NCBI GenBank assembly: GCA_013152415.1
Contig: JAADGI010000020.1
Location: 1 to 58,128 of the forward strand
DNA from: Gammaproteobacteria bacterium
Lineage (GTDB): Bacteria; Pseudomonadota; Gammaproteobacteria; HyVt-429
Reading direction: 5' to 3'
DNA length: 58,128 nucleotides
How positions within the stretch are numbered: position 1 is the first letter of the stretch; each line of letters opens with the position of its first letter. A program made the translations under genes and the position numbers. Positions 42,729 to 50,969 of this stretch are shown here, in pieces. Under the pieces are notes generated by a model, which was not told the DNA's origin, searched no databases, and saw only the letters and a program-made list of their open reading frames with translations.

Positions 42729-44255
42729 ATGGCAGATTTCGAAACACCTGCTCTGACTGAATTCCAGCTCGTTCCCCATATTAAAAAGGGAGCCATGGCG
42801 CACAGCCAGCCGTATATGGCCAAGCCCGAGTTCCAGGGCGACCTGGGATTCCCCGGTGAATTAGAAGACGGTTGGGAAGATGTCGCTGTCAAAAAGCTTG
42901 GCGAACTCACATCCAAATACCGTGGTCTCAAGGTCTTTCTTGATTGCTGTGTGAAGTGTGGTGCTTGCACGGATAAGTGTCATTACTATCTAGGTACCGC
43001 TGACCCACTCAACATGCCCGTAGCCCGACAAGACCTGCTTAGAAGCGTCTACCGTCGCTACTACACTTTTGCCGGTAAGTATTTTCCTTGGTTAGTCGGT
43101 GCCAAGAAAATGACCAAAGACATGCTCGACAAGTGGTATAGCTATTTCCATCAATGCTCCCAGTGTCGACGGTGCTCGGTATTTTGCCCCTATGGCATCG
43201 ATACCGCCGAAATATCCATGGCCGCCCGTGAAGTTATGGATGCTGTAGGTGTGGGCCAGAAATATTGCAACGAAATTATCGGTAAGGTCTACAAGATAGG
43301 AAACAATCTGGGGCTGCCCGAAAAGGCCCTGGTCAATACCCTGGAGGGTCTTGAGGAAGACGTCAAAGACGACACCGGGATTGATGTTAAATTTCCTGTG
43401 GACCAGGAAGGTGCGGAAGTATTACTGATCACCCCTTCGGCAGACTTTTTCGCCGAACCCCACATCGATGGGCTCATCGGTTATGGCAAGGTATTTCATC
43501 AGGCTGGTATCAACTGGACCCTGAGTTCCCATGCCTCTGAAGCCGGTAACTTTGGTATGTTTATCGGCAGCTATGAAAATATGCGCCGAGTAGCGCTGCG
43601 AATTCGTGAGGCAGCACTTGATCTCAAAGTAAAACGTATCGTTGTTGGTGAATGTGGTCATGCTTGGCGTGTCGCCTACAGCTTCTGGAATACCTTGATA
43701 GGCGTGGGCCACGGTGGCGATGATCCTTACGCCAAAGCACTGCAGCAACAACTTGACCCAAATTATCCGGCACCCCAACACATTATTGAGCTCACCTACG
43801 ATTTAATACAAAAAGGTGCGTTGACGCTTGATAAATCTGCCAATGATGATCAACGCGTAACCTTCCATGATTCGTGTAACGTTGCCCGTGCATCCCGTAT
43901 GGGCAATATGCCCGGTGGACAGTTTGTGTTACCACGAGAGGTGATTAAATCCTCTGTTAACCATTTCTTTGATATGGCCCCTGAGACCATTCACGAAAAT
44001 ACATTCTGCTGTGGTGGTGGCGGCGGACTGCTAACAGATGATCTTATGGAAATACGTGTTAAAGGTGCGCAGCCCAGAATGCAGGCTTTAATGGACGTAG
44101 TTCAAGAACATGATGTGAACTATCTGGCGGCTATTTGTGCAATCTGTAAAAGCCAGTTTTCAAAAGTATTGCCCTACTACAACCACCCTATGAATATGAT
44201 TGGTAGTGTTCACGGGCTTGTAAGCAATGCGATTCAATTGGGTACTAAGCAATAA
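42729..44255 (+). CDS. dsrK: DsrK heterodisulfide reductase-like subunit
   Basis: DsrK is a cytoplasmic HdrD-type iron-sulfur protein that acts on the DsrC disulfide/trisulfide. The 508-residue protein has two ferredoxin motifs, CCVKCGACTDKCHYY near residue 76 and CSQCRRCSVFCPYG near 144, and the catalytic CCG-type clusters, DSCNVARASRMGN near 385 and FCCGGGGGLL near 428, with CAICKSQF near 472. Works with DsrM. Confidence 0.97.
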   Translation: MADFETPALTEFQLVPHIKKGAMAHSQPYMAKPEFQGDLGFPGELEDGWEDVAVKKLGELTSKYRGLKVFLDCCVKCGACTDKCHYYLGTADPLNMPVARQDLLRSVYRRYYTFAGKYFPWLVGAKKMTKDMLDKWYSYFHQCSQCRRCSVFCPYGIDTAEISMAAREVMDAVGVGQKYCNEIIGKVYKIGNNLGLPEKALVNTLEGLEEDVKDDTGIDVKFPVDQEGAEVLLITPSADFFAEPHIDGLIGYGKVFHQAGINWTLSSHASEAGNFGMFIGSYENMRRVALRIREAALDLKVKRIVVGECGHAWRVAYSFWNTLIGVGHGGDDPYAKALQQQLDPNYPAPQHIIELTYDLIQKGALTLDKSANDDQRVTFHDSCNVARASRMGNMPGGQFVLPREVIKSSVNHFFDMAPETIHENTFCCGGGGGLLTDDLMEIRVKGAQPRMQALMDVVQEHDVNYLAAICAICKSQFSKVLPYYNHPMNMIGSVHGLVSNAIQLGTKQ

Positions 44256-44268
44256 CTGAATGCTTGCG

Positions 44269-44285
44269 CAGCGGTCTTACCGCTG
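44269..44285 (+). promoter_or_regulatory. Hairpin between dsrK and dsrL
   Basis: CAGCGGT-CTT-ACCGCTG, perfect seven-pair stem in the 60-base gap. dsrL follows with GAGAGGAG as ribosome site. Another member of the intergenic stem set in this operon. Confidence 0.55.
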
Positions 44286-44315
44286 GTTTCTGATTATTGA
44301 GAGGAGTAACGATCG

Positions 44316-46307
44316 ATGGCTACATCTTCATCTGAAGTAAAAAAAGACATTGAAAAAACAACCTGGCGACGCTACCGCGATGGCGAAAGCGAGTGGGGTA
44401 ATTTTAGTGACCAGATTTTCAGCGCCGATGAGTCACACAAATGTCCAACATATGTCAATAAGACACCGCCTTGTCAGGGTAGCTGTCCGGCCGGTGAGGA
44501 TATTCGTGGGTGGCTAAACATCGTTCGTGGTATCGAAAAGCCCAGCGACGATATGGCTTGGCAAGAGTACGCCTTTCGTCGATCCACCGACGCCAATCCC
44601 TTTCCTGCCATCATGGGCCGTGTTTGCCCAGCCCCCTGTGAAGATGGTTGTAATCGCAATGAAGTAGATGATTTTGTTGGTATCAATGCGGTCGAACAGT
44701 TTATCGGAGACTATGGTCTCCAGAATCAGATTGCATTTGCTCCCGGAAAAGAAACCGGCAAGAAAGTCGCCATTATTGGGGGCGGCCCAGCAGGACTTGC
44801 AGCCGCCTATCAACTGAGAAGGATGGGACATGGCGTGGCGGTCTATGATGATCACGATCATTTAGGCGGTATGATGCGCTACGGTATCCCTGGGTATCGT
44901 ACCCCCCGCGACGTACTTGATGGTGAGATGAACCGTATTGTCGACATGGGTGTAGAGCTCTTTATGAGTACCCGCATCGGTGTCGATGTGCCCATGGAGA
45001 AACTGGAAAAAGATTACGACGCTGTTCTGTTTGCCATTGGCGCCCAATCTGGCCGTGCCCTACCCATCCCTGGCGCAGATGCCAGCAACTGTATTACCGG
45101 TGTAGCCTTTCTCTCCGCGTTTAATGATGGCCGCCTCAAGAGTGTTGCTGGACGAGTTGTTGTTATCGGGGGGGGTGACACCTCTATCGACGTGGCATCC
45201 GTGGCCCGACGTCTGGGTCATATCAAGAACATCAACGAGAAAGATCGCCCGGAAAACATTATTCTGGGCCAAACTGCCCACGATGTCGTTGACGTTGCCT
45301 CCCGCGAAGGAGCCGATGTGATATTGATGTCACGCCAGCCGGTTGAGAAAATGAATGCCGCCAAACATGAAATCGACGATGCCAACCGTGAAGGTGTTAG
45401 CGTTCGAGGTGCCCTGAGCCCGGTAGAAGTCATTAAAGGCGAAGATGGGCGTGCCACTGCATTGCGTGTAGTTCAACTTGACTACTCTTCTGGCAAGGCT
45501 GAGCCGATCCCAGGCACTGAAGAAGACATTGAGTGCGATCTCATTGTTTCTGCCATTGGTCAGACGGGTAACTTTGAGGGTATGGAGGAGTTCGCCAATG
45601 AACGTGGACTCATGGACGCAGATAAACACTATCAAGTACCCAAACGCCCAGGGCTGTTTGTGTGTGGCGATATTGTCCGTCCCCATCTACTTACCACTGT
45701 TATTGGCCAGGCCTCCGTTGCCGCAGATAGCATTGATCACTACCTGAACAATCAGGAGCTTAAAAAACGTCCCAAGGTGGATGTACACCACTTCAACTTA
45801 CTCAATAAGCTTCGTGAAACAGGCATGGAACCGGAAGACTATCATTCGGATACCAGCGTAGAACGCGAAATTGATCAGGGACTGCGTGGCACAGATGAGA
45901 AAGGTAAAGGCGTGGGTGGTTTCGCCGTTCACAACTATGAAGATCGCTCCACTGCGGAGATCATTCCCTCAGACGAGTTGTTTCTTGGCCATTTTGAGAA
46001 CGAAGCCCGTAATCGCCGTGACGAAAAAGTACCGAATGCCGATGAAGTCTTAGGACATTTTGAGGAACGTATTATTGGCTTGAGTGAGGAAACGGTTGTC
46101 GCCGAAGCGAAGCGTTGCATGAGTTGTGGCATGTGCTTTGAGTGTGATAACTGCGTAATATACTGCCCTCAAGATGCCGTGCATCGGTCACCAAAGTCAG
46201 AAATGACAATGGGTCGCTACGTATACACAGACTACGACCGTTGTATTGGATGCCATATTTGCGCAGATGTGTGCCCCACGGGGTACATTCAAATGGGCAT
46301 GGGTTAA
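44316..46307 (+). CDS. dsrL: DsrL NAD(P)H:acceptor oxidoreductase
   Basis: DsrL transfers electrons between DsrAB and NAD(P). The 663-residue protein has an N-terminal Cys set (CQGSCPAGEDIRGWL near 50, PAPCEDGCNR near 107), a FAD site IIGGGPAGLAAAYQL near 152 and a NAD(P) site VVIGGGDTSIDVASVARRLG near 280, and a C-terminal ferredoxin pair CMSCGMCFECDNCVIYCPQ and CIGCHICADVCPTGY. The family is like the small GltD subunit. Essential for sulfur oxidation in Allochromatium. Its presence supports oxidative operation. Confidence 0.97.
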   Translation: MATSSSEVKKDIEKTTWRRYRDGESEWGNFSDQIFSADESHKCPTYVNKTPPCQGSCPAGEDIRGWLNIVRGIEKPSDDMAWQEYAFRRSTDANPFPAIMGRVCPAPCEDGCNRNEVDDFVGINAVEQFIGDYGLQNQIAFAPGKETGKKVAIIGGGPAGLAAAYQLRRMGHGVAVYDDHDHLGGMMRYGIPGYRTPRDVLDGEMNRIVDMGVELFMSTRIGVDVPMEKLEKDYDAVLFAIGAQSGRALPIPGADASNCITGVAFLSAFNDGRLKSVAGRVVVIGGGDTSIDVASVARRLGHIKNINEKDRPENIILGQTAHDVVDVASREGADVILMSRQPVEKMNAAKHEIDDANREGVSVRGALSPVEVIKGEDGRATALRVVQLDYSSGKAEPIPGTEEDIECDLIVSAIGQTGNFEGMEEFANERGLMDADKHYQVPKRPGLFVCGDIVRPHLLTTVIGQASVAADSIDHYLNNQELKKRPKVDVHHFNLLNKLRETGMEPEDYHSDTSVEREIDQGLRGTDEKGKGVGGFAVHNYEDRSTAEIIPSDELFLGHFENEARNRRDEKVPNADEVLGHFEERIIGLSEETVVAEAKRCMSCGMCFECDNCVIYCPQDAVHRSPKSEMTMGRYVYTDYDRCIGCHICADVCPTGYIQMGMG

Positions 46308-46326
46308 TAAAAAGGAGTAAACCTAC

Positions 46327-46881
46327 ATGACCCATTTACTAGCCATGGCACAAAGACTTGCGGGCGCTCTGATTATCACTGTACTGCTCAGCCCGCTTGT
46401 CATTGCTGATAGCAGTGTTCCCAAACCTGAGATTCCCAAAGCTAAAGGGGATCAATGTGTTGAGGACACGGACTACATGCGCCGTAATCACATGGTAACC
46501 ATCCTGCATCAGCGGGATGAAACCATGCGCTCAGGTATACGAACAAAAAAACACAGCCTAAAGAATTGCATCAACTGCCATGCCACCAAAACTGAATCCG
46601 GCAAGTTAAGTGTCTTAGGGGATAAGGGTTTCTGTCAATCCTGTCACACCTATGCCAGCGTGACTGTGGATTGTTTTAGCTGCCATTCGTCAACACCCGA
46701 GAAAAATGCAGACCTAAACCTAAAGGCAAGCAAGAACAATCCCCATCAAGCTGGGTTAACCTATAAGCGTGCCACAGACCTAAGCAAGAAAGACAAAAAA
46801 GCATTATCACAGTCCGTTTCTGTGACCATTACCGAAACTAAAAATAACAAGGCCGCTGACAACAGCAGGAGCGGACAATGA
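46327..46881 (+). CDS. dsrJ: DsrJ triheme cytochrome c
   Basis: DsrJ is the periplasmic triheme c-type cytochrome of DsrMKJOP. The 184-residue protein has a signal or anchor (LAGALIITVLLSPLVIADS) and exactly three heme motifs: CINCH near 80, CQSCH near 100 and CFSCH near 116. The C-terminal tail after residue 125 is long, charged and probably disordered. ATG at 46327 after GGAG. Overlaps dsrO by four bases. Confidence 0.95.
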   Translation: MTHLLAMAQRLAGALIITVLLSPLVIADSSVPKPEIPKAKGDQCVEDTDYMRRNHMVTILHQRDETMRSGIRTKKHSLKNCINCHATKTESGKLSVLGDKGFCQSCHTYASVTVDCFSCHSSTPEKNADLNLKASKNNPHQAGLTYKRATDLSKKDKKALSQSVSVTITETKNNKAADNSRSGQ

Positions 46882-47612
46882 GTATAGGCCGGAGAGACTT
46901 CCTGAAGGCAGGCGCCATAGCGACCACCGCGACCGCCCTTGCACCCGGTATCAATTTAATTGAACTGGCTGCTGCCCGGAGTCCGGAACAGGCAGCCAGC
47001 GCAGTAAATCGCTGGGGATTGCTAATCGATGTCAACAAGTGCGCCAAAGGCTGCACCGCCTGTGTCGATGCTTGTCGGAAAGAAAATGGTATTAGTGACG
47101 AGGGCTCACCCACTACCGACGCGCAGTGGATTCGTAAGGTCACAACTAAGGATAAGGCTACCGGCTATGAACAAGCATTCCCGGTAATGTGCCAGCACTG
47201 TGAGCATCCCCCCTGTGTCGATGTATGCCCAACCGGGGCTTCATTTAAACGCAAGGATGGTATTGTCCTGGTGGATAAACACATATGCATAGGATGCCGC
47301 TACTGCATGATGGCTTGTCCCTACAAGGCACGTTCATTTATCCACGAAGAGATAACGGATCAAAGCCACAATGCCCCTCGTGGTAAGGGTACCGTTGAAA
47401 GCTGCACCCTCTGCGTGCACAAGATTGATCGTGGTGATGGCAGTACCGCCTGTGCAGATGCCTGTGTGGACGAAAACCACAAGGCCATTATTTTTGGTGA
47501 TCTTAAAGACCCACGCAGCGAAATATCCCGGCAGTTAAAGGCACAACCGTCATCTCAAATCAGAGCAGATCTCAATCTCAATACTGGCGTCCGCTACCGC
47601 GGTTTGTCATGA
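46878..47612 (+). CDS. dsrO: DsrO periplasmic iron-sulfur protein
   Basis: A 244-residue ferredoxin-like protein with a twin-arginine signal (GRRDFLKAGAIATTATALAP), so it is exported folded. Four cysteine sets hold the 4Fe-4S clusters: CAKGCTACVDAC near 54, CQHCEHPPCVDVC near 105, CIGCRYCMMACPYK near 137 and CTLC near 177 with CADACVD. It links DsrJ to DsrP. Confidence 0.97.
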   Translation: MSIGRRDFLKAGAIATTATALAPGINLIELAAARSPEQAASAVNRWGLLIDVNKCAKGCTACVDACRKENGISDEGSPTTDAQWIRKVTTKDKATGYEQAFPVMCQHCEHPPCVDVCPTGASFKRKDGIVLVDKHICIGCRYCMMACPYKARSFIHEEITDQSHNAPRGKGTVESCTLCVHKIDRGDGSTACADACVDENHKAIIFGDLKDPRSEISRQLKAQPSSQIRADLNLNTGVRYRGLS

Positions 47613-47634
47613 ATGTGGTTCAGGATAGAATAAT

Positions 47635-48885
47635 ATGAAAGCCATCCATTATAGTGTCATCCCGGGAAACAGCTTTGGCTACATTCTGCTTCTAGGTATT
47701 TTAGGTGCCCTGACGACAGTTGGAATGGGTGCGGCCTACTATATGGAGCACAATGGCCACATTGTAACGGGCATGAACAATCAAATTGTATGGGGCATAC
47801 CCCATGTATTCGCAGTATTCTTAATTGTAGCTGCATCGGGCGCCCTGAATGTCGCCTCTATCGCGTCTGTGTTTGGTCGCTCACTCTACAAACCCTTGGC
47901 GCGACTCTCAGCTCTACTGGCCATTGCACTACTCGCAGGGGGTCTGGCTGTATTGGTGCTGGATCTTGGCCGTCCCGACAGGCTCATTGTTGCCATGACC
48001 TACTATAACTTCAGATCAATATTTGCCTGGAATATCTATCTGTATACCGGGTTTTTTGTGGTTGTGGGTGTTTATCTGTGGATGATGTTCGAGCGTCGCA
48101 TGAACCAGTTTACAAAAATAGCCGGATTCTCTGCCTTTATTTGGCGATTGACGCTCACCACCGGTACGGGTTCAATTTTTGGGTTCCTGGTCGCCAGACA
48201 AGCCTATGATGCAGCATTGATGGCACCCATGTTTATTATCATGTCATTTGCGTTTGGTTTGGCCATGTTCCTGTTGGTGCTCATACCCACCTATGCCTGG
48301 ACCCACCGCGATCTAGGCGATGTTGTGTTAGAGCGATTGCGAAAATTGCTGGGCATATTCGTGGCGTCCGTTCTGTATTTTGTCTTGGTCTATCATCTGA
48401 CCAATCTCTATATTACCGAGCATCATGGCGTAGAGCGTTTTATTTTGCTTGATGGTGGCGTTTACACCCAGGTCTTTTGGATCGGGCAGATGCTCATTGG
48501 TGGACTCATTCCTTTACTGTTGTGCTTAACCCCGCTAGGTCGTCCACGACCGATGATTCTATTGGCATCAACTCTAATTGTGATCGGTGGTATAGCACAA
48601 ATCTACGTCATTATTGTTGGTGGTCAGGCCTACCCTATCGAGATATTTCCCGGCAAGGAAGTGACCAGCAGCTTCTTCGATGGTTTCACAACCATATACC
48701 AGCCCAGCATCCCGGAAATACTGCTTGGCCTCAGCGGCATAGGCATCACATTACTCATCACCACGTTCGCGATTAAGGTCTTGCCCTTCTTACCCAATAG
48801 CCTGGCCGACAAAGATGTGGACCCGGACTTCACGGGCCAGGTAGATGCCACATCGGTTTCACCCACTGAATCTGCAGCGGTCTAG
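47635..48885 (+). CDS. dsrP: DsrP NrfD-family membrane subunit
   Basis: A 416-residue integral membrane protein of the NrfD/PsrC family, about ten helices, starting with FGYILLLGILGALTTVGMGAAYY. It exchanges electrons with the quinone pool. The C-terminus is polar. Last gene of the DsrMKJOP set; a 208-base gap with a repeat follows before dsrN. Confidence 0.96.
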   Translation: MKAIHYSVIPGNSFGYILLLGILGALTTVGMGAAYYMEHNGHIVTGMNNQIVWGIPHVFAVFLIVAASGALNVASIASVFGRSLYKPLARLSALLAIALLAGGLAVLVLDLGRPDRLIVAMTYYNFRSIFAWNIYLYTGFFVVVGVYLWMMFERRMNQFTKIAGFSAFIWRLTLTTGTGSIFGFLVARQAYDAALMAPMFIIMSFAFGLAMFLLVLIPTYAWTHRDLGDVVLERLRKLLGIFVASVLYFVLVYHLTNLYITEHHGVERFILLDGGVYTQVFWIGQMLIGGLIPLLLCLTPLGRPRPMILLASTLIVIGGIAQIYVIIVGGQAYPIEIFPGKEVTSSFFDGFTTIYQPSIPEILLGLSGIGITLLITTFAIKVLPFLPNSLADKDVDPDFTGQVDATSVSPTESAAV

Positions 48886-48949
48886 TTTTAAGACAGATGG
48901 CGCTTCAGGGATATTTGTGGGTCATTTGAGACCCGTATTGGGCCTTAGC

Positions 48950-49052
48950 AAGCCATCAAGCACGTAAAGAATTGGCCATAATGTGTGCCAAACAAAACAC
49001 AAAGTCCCACTGAATATCTTTTCCTTATCGTGCTTGGCGGCTTGGCAAGAAC
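48950..49052. repeat. Dispersed palindromic repeat, diverged copy 4
   Basis: GCAAGCCATCAAGCACG (from about 48949) pairs imperfectly with CGTGCTTGGCGGCTTGGC (about 49029-49046). Centre contains AACAAAACACAAAG. It belongs loosely to the family of copies 1-3 and separates dsrP from dsrN. Similarity is lower than for the others. Confidence 0.55.
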
Positions 49053-49093
49053 AACTTTTCCAGATGCCCTCACGGACGTAGAATTCCGACTCA

Positions 49094-50488
49094 ATGGCAC
49101 ATCTACTCCTATCCGCTGCACACAAATCCTCGGGAAAAACTACCATAAGCATTGGCTTGTGCTCTGCTTTATCTCGTAGTGGAGTATCGGTCCAACCCTT
49201 TAAAAAAGGCCCCGATTATATTGACCCCATGTGGCTGGGACTCGCAAGTGGACGGCCTTGCTATAATCTGGATTTTTATCAGATGGCGCGAGAAGAGATT
49301 TCAGATCTATTCTCCAAACAAGCCAGCGATGCACAAGTAAGTATCATCGAAGGGAATAAGGGGCTCTATGATGGCCTGGATCTGGATGGTAGCAACAGCA
49401 ATGCCGCCCTGGCACAACTCCTTGATGCACCCGTAATACTTACCATTGATGCCCGTGGCATGACGCGTGGAATCGCCCCTCTCATCCTAGGCTACCAGGC
49501 CTTTGATCCCGGCGTAAAAATAGCAGGTGTTATTTTAAATAAACTAGGTGGAGCACGCCATGAATCAAAACTACGGGCGGTCATCGAGCACTACACCGAT
49601 GTGCCTGTAATAGGCGCAGTTCACTATGACAAGTCCATGGAAATTGATGAAAGGCACCTTGGGCTTATCCCAAATGTAGAAAATAGCCAGGCATCCAAGA
49701 TAGTTGAGGCAATAACAGCGCATATCACCAAACAAGTCGATCTGGATCGTGTGATGGAGATAGCCCAAAAAGCAACTACACCAACACACCCTCGAATTAA
49801 AAAGACGACGAGTAGATTTTCTATAGATAGGAAACTGACTATAGGTGTTATACGTGACTCAGTATTTTCTTTTTATTATCCAGATGATTTAGATGCCATT
49901 GTTCGATCTGGAGCCGATATAGTCTTTATTGATTCAACACATGACAAATCTCTACCAAGCTTAGACGGCCTGATAGTAGGCGGTGGTTTTCCGGAAACAC
50001 ACATGAACAGGCTAGAGAAAAACAAAGAATTGCGCTATGCGATTTACGATATAATTGAAGCGGGGCTACCGGTTTATGCAGAGTGCGGAGGCCTAATGTA
50101 TCTTTCACGTTCTCTCACATGGAAGGACAAAACTTTTGAAATGGTAGGGGCAATACAGGGTGATGTAGTCATGCATGAGCGCCCACAAGGTCGTGGCTAT
50201 GTCAGGCTAACCGAAACAAATGCCCATCCATGGCCAAGTCATAATGATTCCAGCTTGCAACCTGCACCCATTTTGGGCCATGAGTTTCACTATTCAAGTA
50301 TCAAAAATCTGGATATATCTACTGAATTTGCATATCGAGTAGAACGCGGTAGCGGTGTAAATGGCAAGTATGATGGTATTATTCACAAGAACTTACTGGC
50401 GAGCTACGTTCACTTGCGGAACCAAGGAAATCACTGCTGGGTGAGCCGGTTTTTAAGGTATATTGACAACAAAAAAGATAATACTTGA
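49094..50488 (+). CDS. dsrN: DsrN, CobB/CbiA-type amidotransferase
   Basis: A 464-residue enzyme that amidates siroheme to the siroamide cofactor of DsrAB in sulfur oxidisers. The N-terminal ATPase starts LLLSAAHKSSGKTTISIGL with the P-loop SSGKTT, then VQPFKKGPDYIDPMWL. The C-terminal glutamine amidotransferase has the nucleophile in YAECGGLMYLSR near residue 335 and the His at GHEFHYSS. It looks like cobyrinate a,c-diamide synthase, but the position in the dsr operon favours DsrN. Other cobalamin genes are absent. Confidence 0.93.
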   Translation: MAHLLLSAAHKSSGKTTISIGLCSALSRSGVSVQPFKKGPDYIDPMWLGLASGRPCYNLDFYQMAREEISDLFSKQASDAQVSIIEGNKGLYDGLDLDGSNSNAALAQLLDAPVILTIDARGMTRGIAPLILGYQAFDPGVKIAGVILNKLGGARHESKLRAVIEHYTDVPVIGAVHYDKSMEIDERHLGLIPNVENSQASKIVEAITAHITKQVDLDRVMEIAQKATTPTHPRIKKTTSRFSIDRKLTIGVIRDSVFSFYYPDDLDAIVRSGADIVFIDSTHDKSLPSLDGLIVGGGFPETHMNRLEKNKELRYAIYDIIEAGLPVYAECGGLMYLSRSLTWKDKTFEMVGAIQGDVVMHERPQGRGYVRLTETNAHPWPSHNDSSLQPAPILGHEFHYSSIKNLDISTEFAYRVERGSGVNGKYDGIIHKNLLASYVHLRNQGNHCWVSRFLRYIDNKKDNT

Positions 50489-50548
50489 TTATAATTTGCC
50501 TTAGTAATCCAAAATGTTACATTCATCTTTAATATTACAGGTATCATC

Positions 50549-50869
50549 ATGATCAAACTGACACAATCTGCTGCTGATCAAATAATGGCCTCTGCAAAAG
50601 AAAGCAACATCACCGAGCTTCGTCTTCGCCTGGCGGCAACAAAAAAGGACGATGGAACTATTGACTATGGCATGGGTTTTGACGATAACCACACCGACAC
50701 CGATTATGAATTCGAGGTCAAGGGTATAACCATGGTATGGGCACATAATAGCGCCACATTACTGACAGGTGTAGAGATTGATTATGTTGAGATTACACCT
50801 GGAAAGTTTCATTTTATATTTCAAAACCCAAACGACCCGTCTCACCAATCCATAACAGAAGAGACGTAG
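50549..50869 (+). CDS. dsrR: DsrR, A-type carrier-like protein without cysteines
   Basis: A 106-residue protein of IscA/ErpA fold (MIKLTQSAADQIM, LRLRLAATKKDDGTIDYGM, GVEIDYVEITPGKFHF) but with no cysteine at all, so it cannot bind a cluster in the usual way. DsrR of Allochromatium has the same loss and affects dsr expression after transcription. Ends the dsr operon here; no dsrS is seen. Confidence 0.93.
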   Translation: MIKLTQSAADQIMASAKESNITELRLRLAATKKDDGTIDYGMGFDDNHTDTDYEFEVKGITMVWAHNSATLLTGVEIDYVEITPGKFHFIFQNPNDPSHQSITEET

Positions 50870-50969
50870 TATCTAAGGATAAAGCTTAGACACAACATCC
50901 TGATTGGCAACTATATATTAGATACATAGCGAGAAATTACCAGGATAGCGGCGATATTATATAGATCAC

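Noticed and set aside
49094..50488. Cobalamin synthesis gene cobB/cbiA
   Set aside because: The family is the same, but position in the dsr operon and absence of other cobalamin genes favour DsrN.
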